Assembly (NCBI GenBank): GCA_031261005.1
Contig: JAISKF010000054.1
Location: forward strand, 25,809 to 89,808
Reading direction: 5' to 3'
DNA from: Enterobacteriaceae bacterium
GTDB taxonomy: Bacteria; Pseudomonadota; Gammaproteobacteria; Enterobacterales; Enterobacteriaceae
Length of the DNA stretch: 64,000 bases
The notes under the pieces were generated by a model. The model did no database searches. It saw only the letters and a list, made by a program, of their open reading frames with translations, and was not told the DNA's origin. The position numbers and the translations under genes are program-made. Numbering within the stretch: the first letter of the stretch is position 1; the number at the start of each line of letters is the position of its first letter. Shown here piece by piece: positions 20,094 to 30,128 of this stretch.

Positions 20094-20132
20094 ACATAGT
20101 AAGATTATATTACTCGTACTATGTGCGAGTAA
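20094..20132. promoter_or_regulatory. Operator palindromes of the toxin-antitoxin operon
   Basis: Two interleaved inverted repeats just upstream of the toxin gene: ACATAGTA (20094) with TACTATGT (20117), and TTACTCG (20110) with CGAGTAA (20126). Such symmetry before a toxin-antitoxin operon is the usual binding site for antitoxin autorepression. The binding protein is inferred from context. Confidence 0.6.
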
Positions 20133-20170
20133 CAACTCTTTTGATACAATTTGATAATACTACCCATAAA

Positions 20171-20208
20171 AAAACCGGCGGCAAAATCAAATCTTGCCGC
20201 CGGTTTTT
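20171..20208 (-). terminator. Terminator of pepN
   Basis: AAAACCGGCGGCAA and TTGCCGCCGGTTTT pair perfectly over 14 bp, with A and T runs on both sides, so it can work in either direction. It lies 27 bases after the pepN stop. Confidence 0.9.
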
Positions 20209-20234
20209 CAGGAGAAAAATCTTATATGATGAAA

Positions 20235-22853
20235 TTATTCACCATTCAACGCTTTTCCGATCTTCTCAAACAAATCACCCGATAAGTTATCTAAGCCGCG
20301 TAATTTCTCTAATGAATTACGCATCAAATCCTGACGGGTTTCATCGTAACGGCGCAGGCGGATCAGTGGTTCGATCAGGCGAGATGCCACTTGCGGATTG
20401 CGTTGGTTAAGATCCACCAGCACATCAGTTAAGAAAGCATAACCAGAGCCATCTTTCGCATGGAATGCTGACGGATTTACCGAAGCAAAAGCACCGATCA
20501 ACGAACGAATACGATTCGGGTTGTTCATGCTGAAAGAACGATGATTCAGTAATGTCTTGAGATTCTGCAAGACTTGCTTATCAGGGCTGCTCGCTTGCAG
20601 AATAAACCATTTATCCATCACTAAACCGTCTTGATGCCAACGTTCGTCAAACTCAGCCATTAGCGTATTGCAGCACGGCAATTGAGCGGCAACAGCGGCG
20701 GATAACGCCGCTAATGAATCCGTCATATTATTGGCATGATGATATTGCTGGCTCACTAAACCATCAGCGAATGTTTTATCGGTAAACGCTAAATAGCTTA
20801 AACAAACGTTACTTAACGCGCGTTTAGCAATATCACCATGTTCAATACGATATTCCTGCGTTCTGTTAGCTAAATACACCGCTAGCCACTCATCTTGCAT
20901 TTCTTGGGCGAAAGTTGTTACCAACGCGCCTTTTACTGCATGAATGGCATCTGGATCGATCACGTCAAACAGTTCAGCAATTTCATTTTCTGACGGCAGC
21001 GTTAATATCTGCGCGGCTAATGCAGGATCTAATACGTCACTCAGCAAAATAGCGCGGAAAGCATCAATCACATGCAACGGTAACTCAAATGGTTTGCCTT
21101 GCTGTACATTCGCCACATTCAATTTGATGTATTTCGCCAGCAGCATTTGAGCGGCGTCCCAACGAGCGAAATCATTAGTCGCGTACTGCATTAAAAACGC
21201 GAGTTGCTGATCGGTGTATGGATAATCCAGTTTGACCGGCGCGGAAAATTCACGCAGTAACGAAATAATCGGTTTTTGCTCAATGTGATCAAAGATAAAA
21301 CTCTGTTTTGATTCAGTGACATTAAGAATGGAATTTAGCGTTTCTCCGTTATATGAAAGCGGGATTACTGCACCAGTATCCGAATACAGTTCGATACTTA
21401 ACGGAATATGCAACGGTAATTTTTCTGCCTGATCCTGCGTTGGCGGTGTCATTTGGCTTACGGTCAACGTGTATTGCTGTTTCGCTGCATCGTAACTGTC
21501 GCGCACAGTTAGCTGCGGTGTACCGGATTGACTGTACCAACGGCGGAACAGCGTCAAATCGATACCGGAAGCGTCTTCCATCGCCTGCACAAAATCATCA
21601 CAGGTTACCGCTTTGCCGTCATGACGCTGGAAGTAGAGTTTCATACCTGCCTGAAAATTCGTTTCACCTAACAACGTGTGCATCATGCGGATCACTTCTG
21701 AACCCTTTTCATAAACAGTCAGCGTATAAAAATTATTCATTTCGATGACTTTATCAGGGCGAATTGGGTGCGCCATTGGGCTGGCATCTTCGGCAAACTG
21801 TGCGCCGCGCATAACGCGCACGGCATCAATACGATTCACAGCTCGCGATCCTAAATCAGAGCTGAATTCCTGATCACGGAAAACCGTTAAGCCTTCTTTC
21901 AGACTCAACTGAAACCAGTCGCGGCAAGTAACACGGTTACCTGTCCAATTGTGGAAATATTCATGACCGATCACCGATTCAATATTCAGATAATCTTTAT
22001 CCGTTGCGGTTTCGGCTTTTGCCAGCACATATTTTGAGTTAAAGATGTTTAACCCTTTGTTTTCCATCGCACCCATATTGAAGAAATCAACGGCAACGAC
22101 CATGTAAATATCCAGATCGTATTCCAGCCCAAAACGAGTTTCGTCCCAGCGCATGGCGTTTTTCAGTGACGTCATAGCCCAGTCAGCACGATCGAGATTA
22201 CCGCGATCCACATATAATTCCAGCGCTACAGAACGCCCTGATTGCGTGACAAACTTATCGCGTAATACATCAAAATCACCGGCAACCAGTGCAAAAAGAT
22301 AACAAGGTTTCGGGAACGGATCTTGCCACTGCACCCAATGGCGACCATCGCTTAACTCACCTTGAGCAGTACGGTTTCCGTTAGAAAGTAAGAATGGATA
22401 GGCTTTTTTATCCGCCGTAATGCGTGTGGTAAAACGTGCAAGTACATCAGGGCGATCCAGATAATAAGTAATATGACGGAAACCCTGAGATTCACACTGT
22501 GTACACAGCGCATCACCGGAAACATACAATCCTTCAAGCGCGCTGTTAGCGGCTGGGTGAATATCATTAATAATTTTCAGCGTGAAGTTATCCGGCAGAT
22601 TATTCAGCACTAATTGCCCGTCTTGCTGCTGGTAATCCTGCCAGAGAAGATCATTAACACTGACTGAAATCAGCGTTAAATTTTCGCCGTCTAAAACTAA
22701 AGGCGCATGTTTTTCACCATTGCGCTGAACCTGACTAATAGCCGTTACTCTGGTGGTTTCTGGTGTGAGATCGAAATCCAGATCGATGTCGGTAATCGTG
22801 AAATCAGGTGTGCGATAGTCCTGACGATATTTTGCCTGTGGTTTGTGTGTCAT
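20235..22853 (-). CDS. pepN: Aminopeptidase N
   Basis: Zinc M1-family aminopeptidase that completes cytosolic protein breakdown. 872 residues, close to the 870 of E. coli. The exopeptidase motif GAMEN (FFNMGAMENKGLNIFN) and the zinc site HEYFHNW with a downstream Glu (KEGLTVFRDQEF) are intact. I chose the ATG at 22853 (MTHKPQAKYRQDY), which aligns with the E. coli start; a frame reaching 22886 adds 11 residues. Divergent from pncB, as in E. coli. Confidence 0.97.
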   Translation of the reverse strand: MTHKPQAKYRQDYRTPDFTITDIDLDFDLTPETTRVTAISQVQRNGEKHAPLVLDGENLTLISVSVNDLLWQDYQQQDGQLVLNNLPDNFTLKIINDIHPAANSALEGLYVSGDALCTQCESQGFRHITYYLDRPDVLARFTTRITADKKAYPFLLSNGNRTAQGELSDGRHWVQWQDPFPKPCYLFALVAGDFDVLRDKFVTQSGRSVALELYVDRGNLDRADWAMTSLKNAMRWDETRFGLEYDLDIYMVVAVDFFNMGAMENKGLNIFNSKYVLAKAETATDKDYLNIESVIGHEYFHNWTGNRVTCRDWFQLSLKEGLTVFRDQEFSSDLGSRAVNRIDAVRVMRGAQFAEDASPMAHPIRPDKVIEMNNFYTLTVYEKGSEVIRMMHTLLGETNFQAGMKLYFQRHDGKAVTCDDFVQAMEDASGIDLTLFRRWYSQSGTPQLTVRDSYDAAKQQYTLTVSQMTPPTQDQAEKLPLHIPLSIELYSDTGAVIPLSYNGETLNSILNVTESKQSFIFDHIEQKPIISLLREFSAPVKLDYPYTDQQLAFLMQYATNDFARWDAAQMLLAKYIKLNVANVQQGKPFELPLHVIDAFRAILLSDVLDPALAAQILTLPSENEIAELFDVIDPDAIHAVKGALVTTFAQEMQDEWLAVYLANRTQEYRIEHGDIAKRALSNVCLSYLAFTDKTFADGLVSQQYHHANNMTDSLAALSAAVAAQLPCCNTLMAEFDERWHQDGLVMDKWFILQASSPDKQVLQNLKTLLNHRSFSMNNPNRIRSLIGAFASVNPSAFHAKDGSGYAFLTDVLVDLNQRNPQVASRLIEPLIRLRRYDETRQDLMRNSLEKLRGLDNLSGDLFEKIGKALNGE

Positions 22854-23143
22854 ATAGCGCCTATATAAAATAATGTCGTTCTTCATGTATAAAGCTGAGT
22901 CTATGCTTGTTAATCAACAGTTGCAAAAGTGCTGGCGGTGAAATCATCGACTAAATAAGAGAAAACAATAAGATAACGAGAAAAATAATCATTTTCTTTT
23001 CTGTATATATTCAGTATTGTTTTTGGCTTGATGGAAAGTCAGACAGACTGAGCGCACATATTCAGAGTTTATTAACCCGATATTAAAGGTATACTCTCTG
23101 GACATTTCAGAGCGTCACTCAATGAGAAAACAGTAATCGCAAC

Positions 23144-24355
23144 ATGAAACAACAGGCAAGCCCCATTCTCACCTCATTATTAGATACCGATGCTTACAAA
23201 TTGCACATGCAGCAAGCTGTATTTCATCGTTATCGCACCACCACTGTGGTAGCAGAGTTTCGTTGCCGCAATAATGAAGATCTTCTCGGTGAATATGCTG
23301 ATGAAATTCGCCAGCAAATCGCGTTAATGCAAGATTTGGCGCTCACCGAAGAAGAATATCAATATCTGCGCGCCCTGCCTTTCTTTCATCAGGATTATTT
23401 AGACTGGCTGAAAACGTTCCGTTTTAATCCTGAGCAAGTAAAAGTCAGTAACGAAAAAGGCAAGCTACATTTGCGAATTAGCGGTCTTTGGTGTGAAGCG
23501 ATTTTGTGGGAAATTCCGCTGCTGGCGATTATCAGTGAAACAATACACTGTCACAGAACACCGAATATTGGCAGCGAACAAGCTGTTGCTTATCTGCGCG
23601 ATAAACTGGCGCGTTTTCGTGCTGATTCGGCTGATGTGGATCTGTCACAATTTAAACTGTCTGACTTTGGTACGCGCCGCCGCTACAGTAAAGCTGTACA
23701 ACACGATATTGTTTCGGTGTTACAGCAGGAATTTTCGCCTTATTTAATCGGCACCAGTAATTATGATTTAGCGCGGCGTTTGTGTATGCCGCCTGTAGGT
23801 ACGCAAGCGCATGAATGGTTTCAGGCTTTCCAGCAAATCAGTCCGGTATTGGCGAATAGCCAGCGCGCAGCGTTACAAGGCTGGCTGGACGAATATCCCG
23901 ATCAGTTAGGTATCGCCCTCACCGACTGCATCACAATGGACGCTTTCCTGCGTGATTTCGGTATTCAATTTGCCAGTCAATATGAGGGATTACGCCATGA
24001 CTCCGGCGACCCATTTGAATGGGGCGAGAAAGCGATTGCTCATTATCAGCATTTAGGAATTGATCCGTTAACTAAAACACTGGTGTTCTCGGATAATCTT
24101 GATTTTGATAAAGCGCTAGCGCTGTATAAACATTTTTATATGCGCGTTAAGCTCGTTTTCGGTATCGGTACGCATTTAACCTGTGATATTCCAAATGTTA
24201 AGCCAATGAATATCGTGATTAAGCTGGTTAAATGTAACGGCAAGCCGGTGGCTAAATTGTCTGATAGTCCGGGTAAAACCATTTGTCAGGATAAGAGTTT
24301 CGTTAAAGCCTTACATAAGGCGTTTAATTTACCGTTAGTTAAGCGGGATAATTAA
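23144..24355 (+). CDS. pncB: Nicotinate phosphoribosyltransferase
   Basis: Salvage enzyme that converts nicotinate and PRPP to nicotinate mononucleotide for NAD synthesis. 403 residues. [19 protein letters not shown] at the N terminus, [11 protein letters not shown] in the middle and [16 protein letters not shown] near the active site match the family. The remaining conserved block is [13 protein letters not shown]. Located between pepN and asnS, as in E. coli. Confidence 0.96.
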   Translation: MKQQASPILTSLLDTDAYKLHMQQAVFHRYRTTTVVAEFRCRNNEDLLGEYADEIRQQIALMQDLALTEEEYQYLRALPFFHQDYLDWLKTFRFNPEQVKVSNEKGKLHLRISGLWCEAILWEIPLLAIISETIHCHRTPNIGSEQAVAYLRDKLARFRADSADVDLSQFKLSDFGTRRRYSKAVQHDIVSVLQQEFSPYLIGTSNYDLARRLCMPPVGTQAHEWFQAFQQISPVLANSQRAALQGWLDEYPDQLGIALTDCITMDAFLRDFGIQFASQYEGLRHDSGDPFEWGEKAIAHYQHLGIDPLTKTLVFSDNLDFDKALALYKHFYMRVKLVFGIGTHLTCDIPNVKPMNIVIKLVKCNGKPVAKLSDSPGKTICQDKSFVKALHKAFNLPLVKRDN

Positions 24356-24356
24356 T

Positions 24357-24584
24357 CTCCGGCTTGAATAAGAAAATGGCGATAATAATAGATTAATGGA
24401 TTGATAATAAATAACAATTTGTAAGAACAGCAATCAATCGCCCGTTGGTTTCACCGTGATTTTGCGGGCGGTTGATTGTCGCCCTCATGAAAAAATTGCA
24501 TAATTATTTGAAACTCATCGTCGTAATAATATAACTTCTTATCCGATTATCCGATTATCCGATTATCCGAAGTTTAGGTTAATT
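24357..24584 (+). repeat. Dispersed palindromic repeat, copy 6 (nearly full, expanded end)
   Basis: The most complete long copy. Left end CTCCGGCTTGAATAAGAAAA, a TTGATAATAAATAACAATTT segment, two hairpin arms CAATCAATCGCCCG (24430) and CGGGCGGTTGATTG pairing at 13 of 14 positions, the TTGCATAATTATTTGAAACT flank, and a right end where the 8-base unit ATCCGATT is repeated before ATCCGAAG. It lies between codirectional pncB and asnS, about 140 bases before the asnS start. Confidence 0.8.
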
Positions 24585-24722
24585 TATCTGCCAGATATTG
24601 CGGTTTTCTGATTGTCAGTTAACATGCTGCCAGTCATAGCGTTAGGCTGCGAATGCGAGTAATACCCTATCCGCAGACCTGAAATTACATTAAACAAATT
24701 GAATATCATAAGAGAGAAATTT

Positions 24723-26123
24723 ATGAGCGTAGTGCCTGTAGTCGACGTATTGCAAGGTCGCGCTGCGGTTGACAGCGAAGTCACCGTTCGCGGTTGGGTA
24801 CGAACCCGAAGAGATTCTAAAGCCGGTATCTCCTTTTTAACCGTTTATGACGGTTCCTGCTTTAATCCATTACAGGCTGTCATTAATAGTTCTCTGCCGA
24901 ATTATCAGGACGAAGTTTTACATTTGACAACCGGCTGTTCGGTGATTGTCACCGGTAAAGTTGCAGCTTCGCTTGGCGAAGGTCAATCTTTCGAGCTGCA
25001 AGCAACTGACGTGAAAGTTGCGGGTTGGGTTGATGATCCTGATACTTATCCAATGGCAGCTAAACGCCATTCTATTGAATATTTGCGTGAAGTAGCGCAT
25101 TTACGCCCGCGTACCAATATTATTGGTGCAGTAGCGCGTGTGAGGCATACGCTGGCGCAAGCGATTCATCGGTTCTTTGATGAACAAGGTTATTTTTGGG
25201 TGTCTACGCCGATTATTACTGCGGCGGATACCGAAGGTGCCGGTGAAATGTTCCGCGTTTCTACATTAGATCTGGAAAATTTGCCGCGTACTGATAAAGG
25301 TCAGGTAGATTTCAGTGAAGACTTCTTCGGTCGGGAATCGTTCCTGACTGTTTCTGGTCAGTTAAACGGCGAAACTTACGCTTGTGCGTTATCTAAAGTT
25401 TATACTTTTGGTCCTACTTTCCGTGCGGAAAACTCAAATACCAGCCGTCACTTAGCTGAATTCTGGATGATCGAACCGGAAGTGGCTTTTGCCAATTTAA
25501 ATGACATCGCAGCGCTGGCTGAAAGTATGTTGAAATATGTGTTTAAAGCGGTATTAGAAGAACGTCCTGATGATATGAAGTTCTTTGCTGAGCGCGTAGA
25601 CAGCGAAGCGATTTCTCGTCTGGAAAAATTCGTTACTTCTGATTTTGCTCAGGTTGACTATACCGATGCTATCGAAATTCTGCTTAATTGCGGGCAGGCG
25701 TTTGAAAATCCGGTAAGTTGGGGTATCGACCTCTCTTCTGAGCATGAACGTTATCTGGCAGAGAAACATTTTAAAGCGCCGGTCGTAGTGAAAAACTATC
25801 CGAAAGATATTAAAGCGTTCTATATGCGTATGAATGAAGATGGCAAGACCGTTGCCGCAATGGACGTTTTAGCTCCGGGTATCGGTGAAATCATCGGCGG
25901 TTCGCAGCGTGAAGAACGTCTGGAAGAGTTTGATCGCCGTCTGGCTGAATTAGGCATGAATAAAGAGGATTACAGTTGGTATCGTGATTTACGCCGTTAC
26001 GGTACTGTTCCTCATGCGGGTTTTGGTTTAGGTTTTGAGCGTTTAATCGCCTATGTGACTGGTGTCCAAAATGTCCGTGATGTTATTCCGTTCCCAAGAA
26101 CACCAAGAAATGTTTCATTTTAA
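24723..26123 (+). CDS. asnS: Asparagine--tRNA ligase
   Basis: Class IIb aminoacyl-tRNA synthetase of 466 residues, as in E. coli. The N-terminal OB fold binds the anticodon ([19 protein letters not shown]). Motif 2 is [20 protein letters not shown] and motif 3 is [16 protein letters not shown] chose the ATG at 24723 ([12 protein letters not shown]) with an AAGAGAG ribosome site; an upstream ATG at 24699 adds eight unmatched residues. Confidence 0.97.
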   Translation: MSVVPVVDVLQGRAAVDSEVTVRGWVRTRRDSKAGISFLTVYDGSCFNPLQAVINSSLPNYQDEVLHLTTGCSVIVTGKVAASLGEGQSFELQATDVKVAGWVDDPDTYPMAAKRHSIEYLREVAHLRPRTNIIGAVARVRHTLAQAIHRFFDEQGYFWVSTPIITAADTEGAGEMFRVSTLDLENLPRTDKGQVDFSEDFFGRESFLTVSGQLNGETYACALSKVYTFGPTFRAENSNTSRHLAEFWMIEPEVAFANLNDIAALAESMLKYVFKAVLEERPDDMKFFAERVDSEAISRLEKFVTSDFAQVDYTDAIEILLNCGQAFENPVSWGIDLSSEHERYLAEKHFKAPVVVKNYPKDIKAFYMRMNEDGKTVAAMDVLAPGIGEIIGGSQREERLEEFDRRLAELGMNKEDYSWYRDLRRYGTVPHAGFGLGFERLIAYVTGVQNVRDVIPFPRTPRNVSF

Positions 26124-26197
26124 TTACAATTAATTAATAGATTGAATATTTCTATTTTAGATTGAAATATTCAGCTTGAATTAAGTTGTGAAACCCT

Positions 26198-26225
26198 AAG
26201 GGCTGGATATTCCAGCCCTTTTTTT
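26198..26225 (+). terminator. Terminator of asnS
   Basis: AAGGGCTGG and CCAGCCCTT form a perfect stem around a short AT loop, followed by a T run. It lies 75 bases after the asnS stop. Confidence 0.9.
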
Positions 26226-26314
26226 ATTGATTTTAGATGTGTATCACAAAGTTTAAATATATTCGTATATGTAACAAGTTATTTTTACTTGTAAGTTATT
26301 GCGTATGTTAGTAG

Positions 26315-26405
26315 CATCTAAACGCTCAATTAATTGTCTTGCGGGCATAAAACCTGCAAGTAATTTAGATGGCATCAACGTTTACCGACTACAAAATAAA
26401 GTCGG
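26315..26405 (+). promoter_or_regulatory. Structured 5' leader of the porin mRNA
   Basis: Within the 225 bases between the asnS terminator and the porin start there is a nested stem: CATCTAAA (26315) with TTTAGATG (26364) enclosing CTTGCGGG (26338) with CCTGCAAG (26353). A second hairpin, CCGACT (26385) with AGTCGG (26400), follows. Upstream, TTTTTACTTGTAAGTTATT (about 26282-26300) resembles an OmpR target, as expected for an OmpF/OmpC-type gene. The folds are seen in the sequence; the regulators are inferred. Confidence 0.5.
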
Positions 26406-26450
26406 AAGCAGTGGCAGATGCCAAACAACTCCAATGAGGGAAGTTTAAAG

Positions 26451-27515
26451 ATGAAACGTAAAATTTTAGCAGTGATCGTTCCAGCTCTGTTAGTTGCTGG
26501 TGCAGCAAATGCAGCAGAAGTTTATAACAAAGATGGTAGTAAATTAGCAGTTACCGGTAAATTCCAAGCATCTCACCATTTTTCTCATGCTGATAGCAAA
26601 GACGGCGACAAAACTTATGCTCGTTTAGGTATTCGCGGTGAAACTCAGATCAATAGCCAGTTGACTGGTTATGGCATGTACCAAACTCAATCTAATACTA
26701 AAGCTGCTGAAGGTGGTAATTCCGTATTTACTCGTTTAGCTTTCGTTGGTCTGGATGCTGGTGATGCTGGTTCTTTCGACTATGGTCGTAATTATGGCAT
26801 TAGTTATGACATTAATGCCTGGACTGACGTATTGCCAGAATTCGGTGCTGACGCTGTCGCTGAGCCTGATCGCTTTATGAGTCTTCGCGGAAGCAATTTA
26901 GCAACTTACCGTAACTCTAGTTTCTTCGGCTTAGTTGATGGCTTAAAATTTGCCGTTCAATATCAAGGTCGCAATGATAAAGATGATAGAAATCATGTAG
27001 ACAGTAACGGTGATGGTTGGGGTCTTTCTACCAGCTATGATTTAGGTGCTGGTTTCGCTGCTGGTGCAGCTTACACATCGTCTGATCGTACTGACGGTCA
27101 ACAAGGTGATGGTAAAGGTGATCGCGCTGACTCTGTGATTGCTGGTGTTAAATATGATGCTAATAATGTTTATTTAGCTGCAATTTATACTGGAACTCAT
27201 AATTATATCTCAGAAACTAGTAATGAGATTGGTGCTTACAACAAAACTCAAGGTTTTGAGGTTGTTGCTCAATATATGTTTGATTTCGGTCTGCAACCAT
27301 CTGTAGCTTATGTATATAACAAAGCTAAAGATCTGGAAAATGTTGGCGTTAAGAGCGAAGAAATCAAAAACTACGCAACTGTAGGTGCTACTTACTACTT
27401 CAATAAAAATATCTCTGCTCGTGTTAACTATCTGATCAACAACATTGATAATGATAACAAACTGGGTATCCCTCACGACGACATCACTTCTGTTGGTTTA
27501 GTTTACGTATTCTAA
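26451..27515 (+). CDS. OmpF/OmpC-type general porin
   Basis: Outer-membrane trimeric porin for small hydrophilic solutes. 354 residues with a 21-residue signal peptide (MKRKILAVIVPALLVAGAANA, cleaved before AEVYNKDG). The loop 3 region contains the family signature DYGRNYGISYDINAWTDVLPEFG, and the protein ends in the C-terminal Phe needed for barrel assembly (LVYVF). The start at 26451 was chosen by the signal peptide; the frame itself opens at 26418. Position between asnS and aspC equals that of E. coli ompF, but sequence alone does not prove orthology to ompF over ompC. Confidence 0.93.
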   Translation: MKRKILAVIVPALLVAGAANAAEVYNKDGSKLAVTGKFQASHHFSHADSKDGDKTYARLGIRGETQINSQLTGYGMYQTQSNTKAAEGGNSVFTRLAFVGLDAGDAGSFDYGRNYGISYDINAWTDVLPEFGADAVAEPDRFMSLRGSNLATYRNSSFFGLVDGLKFAVQYQGRNDKDDRNHVDSNGDGWGLSTSYDLGAGFAAGAAYTSSDRTDGQQGDGKGDRADSVIAGVKYDANNVYLAAIYTGTHNYISETSNEIGAYNKTQGFEVVAQYMFDFGLQPSVAYVYNKAKDLENVGVKSEEIKNYATVGATYYFNKNISARVNYLINNIDNDNKLGIPHDDITSVGLVYVF

Positions 27516-27550
27516 TTCTCTTATCTAAAGAGAACAGTTTATGTACACAG

Positions 27551-27576
27551 AAAGCACCTTTCGGGGTGCTTTTTTT
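27551..27576 (+). terminator. Terminator of the porin gene
   Basis: AAAGCACC-TTTCG-GGGTGCTTT followed by a T run, 36 bases after the porin stop. Confidence 0.92.
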
Positions 27577-27774
27577 ATGATCTAATTCACGGTATTTATG
27601 CAAAATAAAACTATGTTATTAAATTTTGCAATATTTTTAACAACCCTATAGTTTTATTTACTTTTTCATGTTACACCAGTAATTGAAGCCGACGAGTTGA
27701 TGCAACTTTAACTATACTGATTCGTTCTGCTTTTCTCCGTTAATCTAACCTAAATCCATTGGAAGTCATCTACT

Positions 27775-28965
27775 ATGTTTGAACATATTAAAGCCGCACC
27801 CGCTGACCCGATATTAGGATTGGCAGATTTATATAACGCCGATACTCACTCAAATAAAATCAATCTTGGCATTGGTGTATATAAAGATGAAACAGGTCAA
27901 ACGCCGGTTCTTGATAGTGTAAAAAAAGCGGAACAGTTTTTACTGGAAAATGAAAAAACCAAAGTGTATCTCGGTATTACCGGTATTCCTGCTTTCGCTG
28001 GCTGCACACAAGAATTGCTGTTTGGTGCTGGCAACCCAATTCTCACCAGCAAACGCGCGCGTACTGCACAAGCACCAGGCGGAACAGGCGCATTGCGTAT
28101 TGCGGCTGATTTTATTGCTGCTAACACCAATGCAAAACGCGTCTGGATCAGTAATCCAAGCTGGCCGAATCATAAAAATATTTTTCGGGCAGCAGGATTT
28201 GAAACCTTTGAATACAACTACTACAACGCAGCAGAACATGCGCTAGACTTCGATGGTATGCTCGCTAGTTTAGAACAAGCACAAGCTGGTGATGTAGTGC
28301 TGTTTCACGGCTGCTGCCACAACCCAACCGGTATCGATCCAACCGCTGAACAATGGCAGATATTAGCTGATCTTTCCGTAAAACGCGGCTGGTTACCACT
28401 GTTTGATTTCGCCTATCAGGGATTTGCCAACGGTTTAGAAGAAGATGCTCAAGGTCTGCGTATTTTTGCAGCCACCCACGCTGAATTGATTGTCGCCAGC
28501 TCCTACTCTAAAAACTTCGGCTTATACAATGAACGTATTGGTGCATTCACAATAGTAACCGCCGACAGCGAAAATGCCGATCGTGTTTTCAGTCAGGTAA
28601 AAACAGTGATTCGTGCCAATTACTCAAATCCACCAGCGCACGGCGGTCTTATTGTTACGACCATATTGACTGACCCTACTCTACGCGCCATTTGGGAGCA
28701 AGAACTGACCGATATGCGCCTGCGTATCCATCGTATGCGTCAGCTATTTGTTACCACGCTGCAAGAAAAAGGTGCGAAGCAGGATTTCAGTTTCATCATC
28801 AAGCAAAACGGTATGTTCTCTTTCAGCGGGCTGACTCAAGAGCAAGTGCTGCGTCTAAGAAGTGAATACGCCATCTATGCAGTTAATTCAGGACGTATTA
28901 ACGTTGCTGGCTTGACTCTGGATAATATGGCACCTCTATGCGAAGCGATTGTTAATGTGTTGTAA
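27775..28965 (+). CDS. aspC: Aspartate aminotransferase
   Basis: PLP-dependent class I aminotransferase that interconverts aspartate plus 2-oxoglutarate with oxaloacetate plus glutamate. 396 residues, as in E. coli AspC. The PLP lysine lies in [18 protein letters not shown], and the substrate-binding Arg in [17 protein letters not shown]. The paralogue TyrB is an alternative on sequence, but the location next to an ompF-like porin supports AspC. Confidence 0.94.
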   Translation: MFEHIKAAPADPILGLADLYNADTHSNKINLGIGVYKDETGQTPVLDSVKKAEQFLLENEKTKVYLGITGIPAFAGCTQELLFGAGNPILTSKRARTAQAPGGTGALRIAADFIAANTNAKRVWISNPSWPNHKNIFRAAGFETFEYNYYNAAEHALDFDGMLASLEQAQAGDVVLFHGCCHNPTGIDPTAEQWQILADLSVKRGWLPLFDFAYQGFANGLEEDAQGLRIFAATHAELIVASSYSKNFGLYNERIGAFTIVTADSENADRVFSQVKTVIRANYSNPPAHGGLIVTTILTDPTLRAIWEQELTDMRLRIHRMRQLFVTTLQEKGAKQDFSFIIKQNGMFSFSGLTQEQVLRLRSEYAIYAVNSGRINVAGLTLDNMAPLCEAIVNVL

Positions 28966-28986
28966 TTGATAACACAAGAAAAAAAT

Positions 28987-29012
28987 AAAGGACGTTTCGG
29001 CGTCCTTTATTA
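28987..29012. terminator. Bidirectional terminator between aspC and lpxM
   Basis: AAAGGACG-TTTCGG-CGTCCTTT with A-rich and T-rich flanks, between the convergent ends of aspC and lpxM. Confidence 0.9.
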
Positions 29013-29031
29013 TTTTTAATAGATTAATCAA

Positions 29032-30000
29032 TTACAAATCTTTCCTCTTATAAGGCTCAATATCGCCCTCTTTTCTGGTTTTCAGAAATTTCAGCACCCA
29101 GACATATTGTTCAGGATTCGGCGTTACCAGCTTTTCCACTTCTTCATTCATACGCCGCGCGATAGTATGAGCATCGGCATCAGCAATATCGCCCATTTCA
29201 GGATTGATATAAATATCCAGAACACCTTCATCAGGGCGATAAACCGGAAATAGCGGCACGATCGCCGCATGACAAACTTTCATTAAACGTCCAACGGCTG
29301 GCAATGTCGCTTTGTAAGTAGCAAAGAAATCAACAAACTCACTATGTTCAGCACCGTGATCCTGATCAGGCAGATAATATCCCCAATAGCCCTGACGCAC
29401 CGAACTGATAAAAGGCTTAATGCCATCTTGCCGCGCGTGCATACGACCGCCAAAACGACGACGAACGGTATTCCACATCCAATCAACCAGTTCATTTTTC
29501 TGATGGTGGAACATCGCTGCCATTGGCTGACCGCGCGCCGCCATCATCATGGCAGGAACATCAACGCTCCAGCCGTGCGGCACCATAAAAATTACATTAC
29601 GCCCGGAAGCACGGATCTCGTCTAACTGTTCATCACCATGCCAACGCACTCGTTTCATCAGATATTCAGGGCTGCGTATACTTTGTTCAACCATCAGCAT
29701 GGTTGAGTAAACCGCAGTCGCAAACATTTGATCGATGATCTCTTCCCGCTGCTGTTCTGTTAATTCAGGAAAGCAATAAATAAGATTAATACGTGCGCGG
29801 CGTCTGGCTCCGCTGACAAAACGACCAGCGAATTTCGCTATTTTACCAAGTATCGGATTTCTTACTTTTGCCGGAACATAAGCCAGCAATAACATGATCC
29901 CGACACCAAACCACACCCCCCAATATTTAGGCAGGAAAAAAGACTTTTTAAATACCGGAATAAATTCCACATTTGAACGCTGTTTTTGTTGTTTTTGCAT
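29032..30000 (-). CDS. lpxM: Lipid A biosynthesis myristoyltransferase LpxM
   Basis: Inner-membrane acyltransferase that adds the secondary myristoyl chain to Kdo2-lipid A. 322 residues. One N-terminal membrane helix (residues about 27-43) anchors it. The catalytic HX4D motif is at His142-Asp147 (PHGWSVDVPA). The neighbour is mepM, as for lpxM in E. coli, which favours LpxM over the paralogue LpxL. Confidence 0.94.
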   Translation of the reverse strand: MQKQQKQRSNVEFIPVFKKSFFLPKYWGVWFGVGIMLLLAYVPAKVRNPILGKIAKFAGRFVSGARRRARINLIYCFPELTEQQREEIIDQMFATAVYSTMLMVEQSIRSPEYLMKRVRWHGDEQLDEIRASGRNVIFMVPHGWSVDVPAMMMAARGQPMAAMFHHQKNELVDWMWNTVRRRFGGRMHARQDGIKPFISSVRQGYWGYYLPDQDHGAEHSEFVDFFATYKATLPAVGRLMKVCHAAIVPLFPVYRPDEGVLDIYINPEMGDIADADAHTIARRMNEEVEKLVTPNPEQYVWVLKFLKTRKEGDIEPYKRKDL

Positions 30001-30088
30001 ATAAAACTCATTAGATATGATGAGTAATCTTTGTTACTCAACCCTGACTGATCATCAAGAAAAGAAAGATTATTTAGATATATAAAAA

Positions 30089-30123
30089 CAAAACGCTGTT
30101 GAATCTCTCAACAGCGTTTTATT
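30089..30123 (-). terminator. Terminator of mepM
   Basis: AAAACGCTGTTGA-ATCTC-TCAACAGCGTTTT is a perfect 13-bp stem with T runs on either strand, 5 bases after the mepM stop. Confidence 0.9.
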
Positions 30124-30128
30124 TATTA

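Noticed and set aside
24541..24572. Short direct repeats that might be a CRISPR array
   Set aside because: The unit is only 8 bases with no spacers and no cas genes; it is a microsatellite inside a dispersed repeat.
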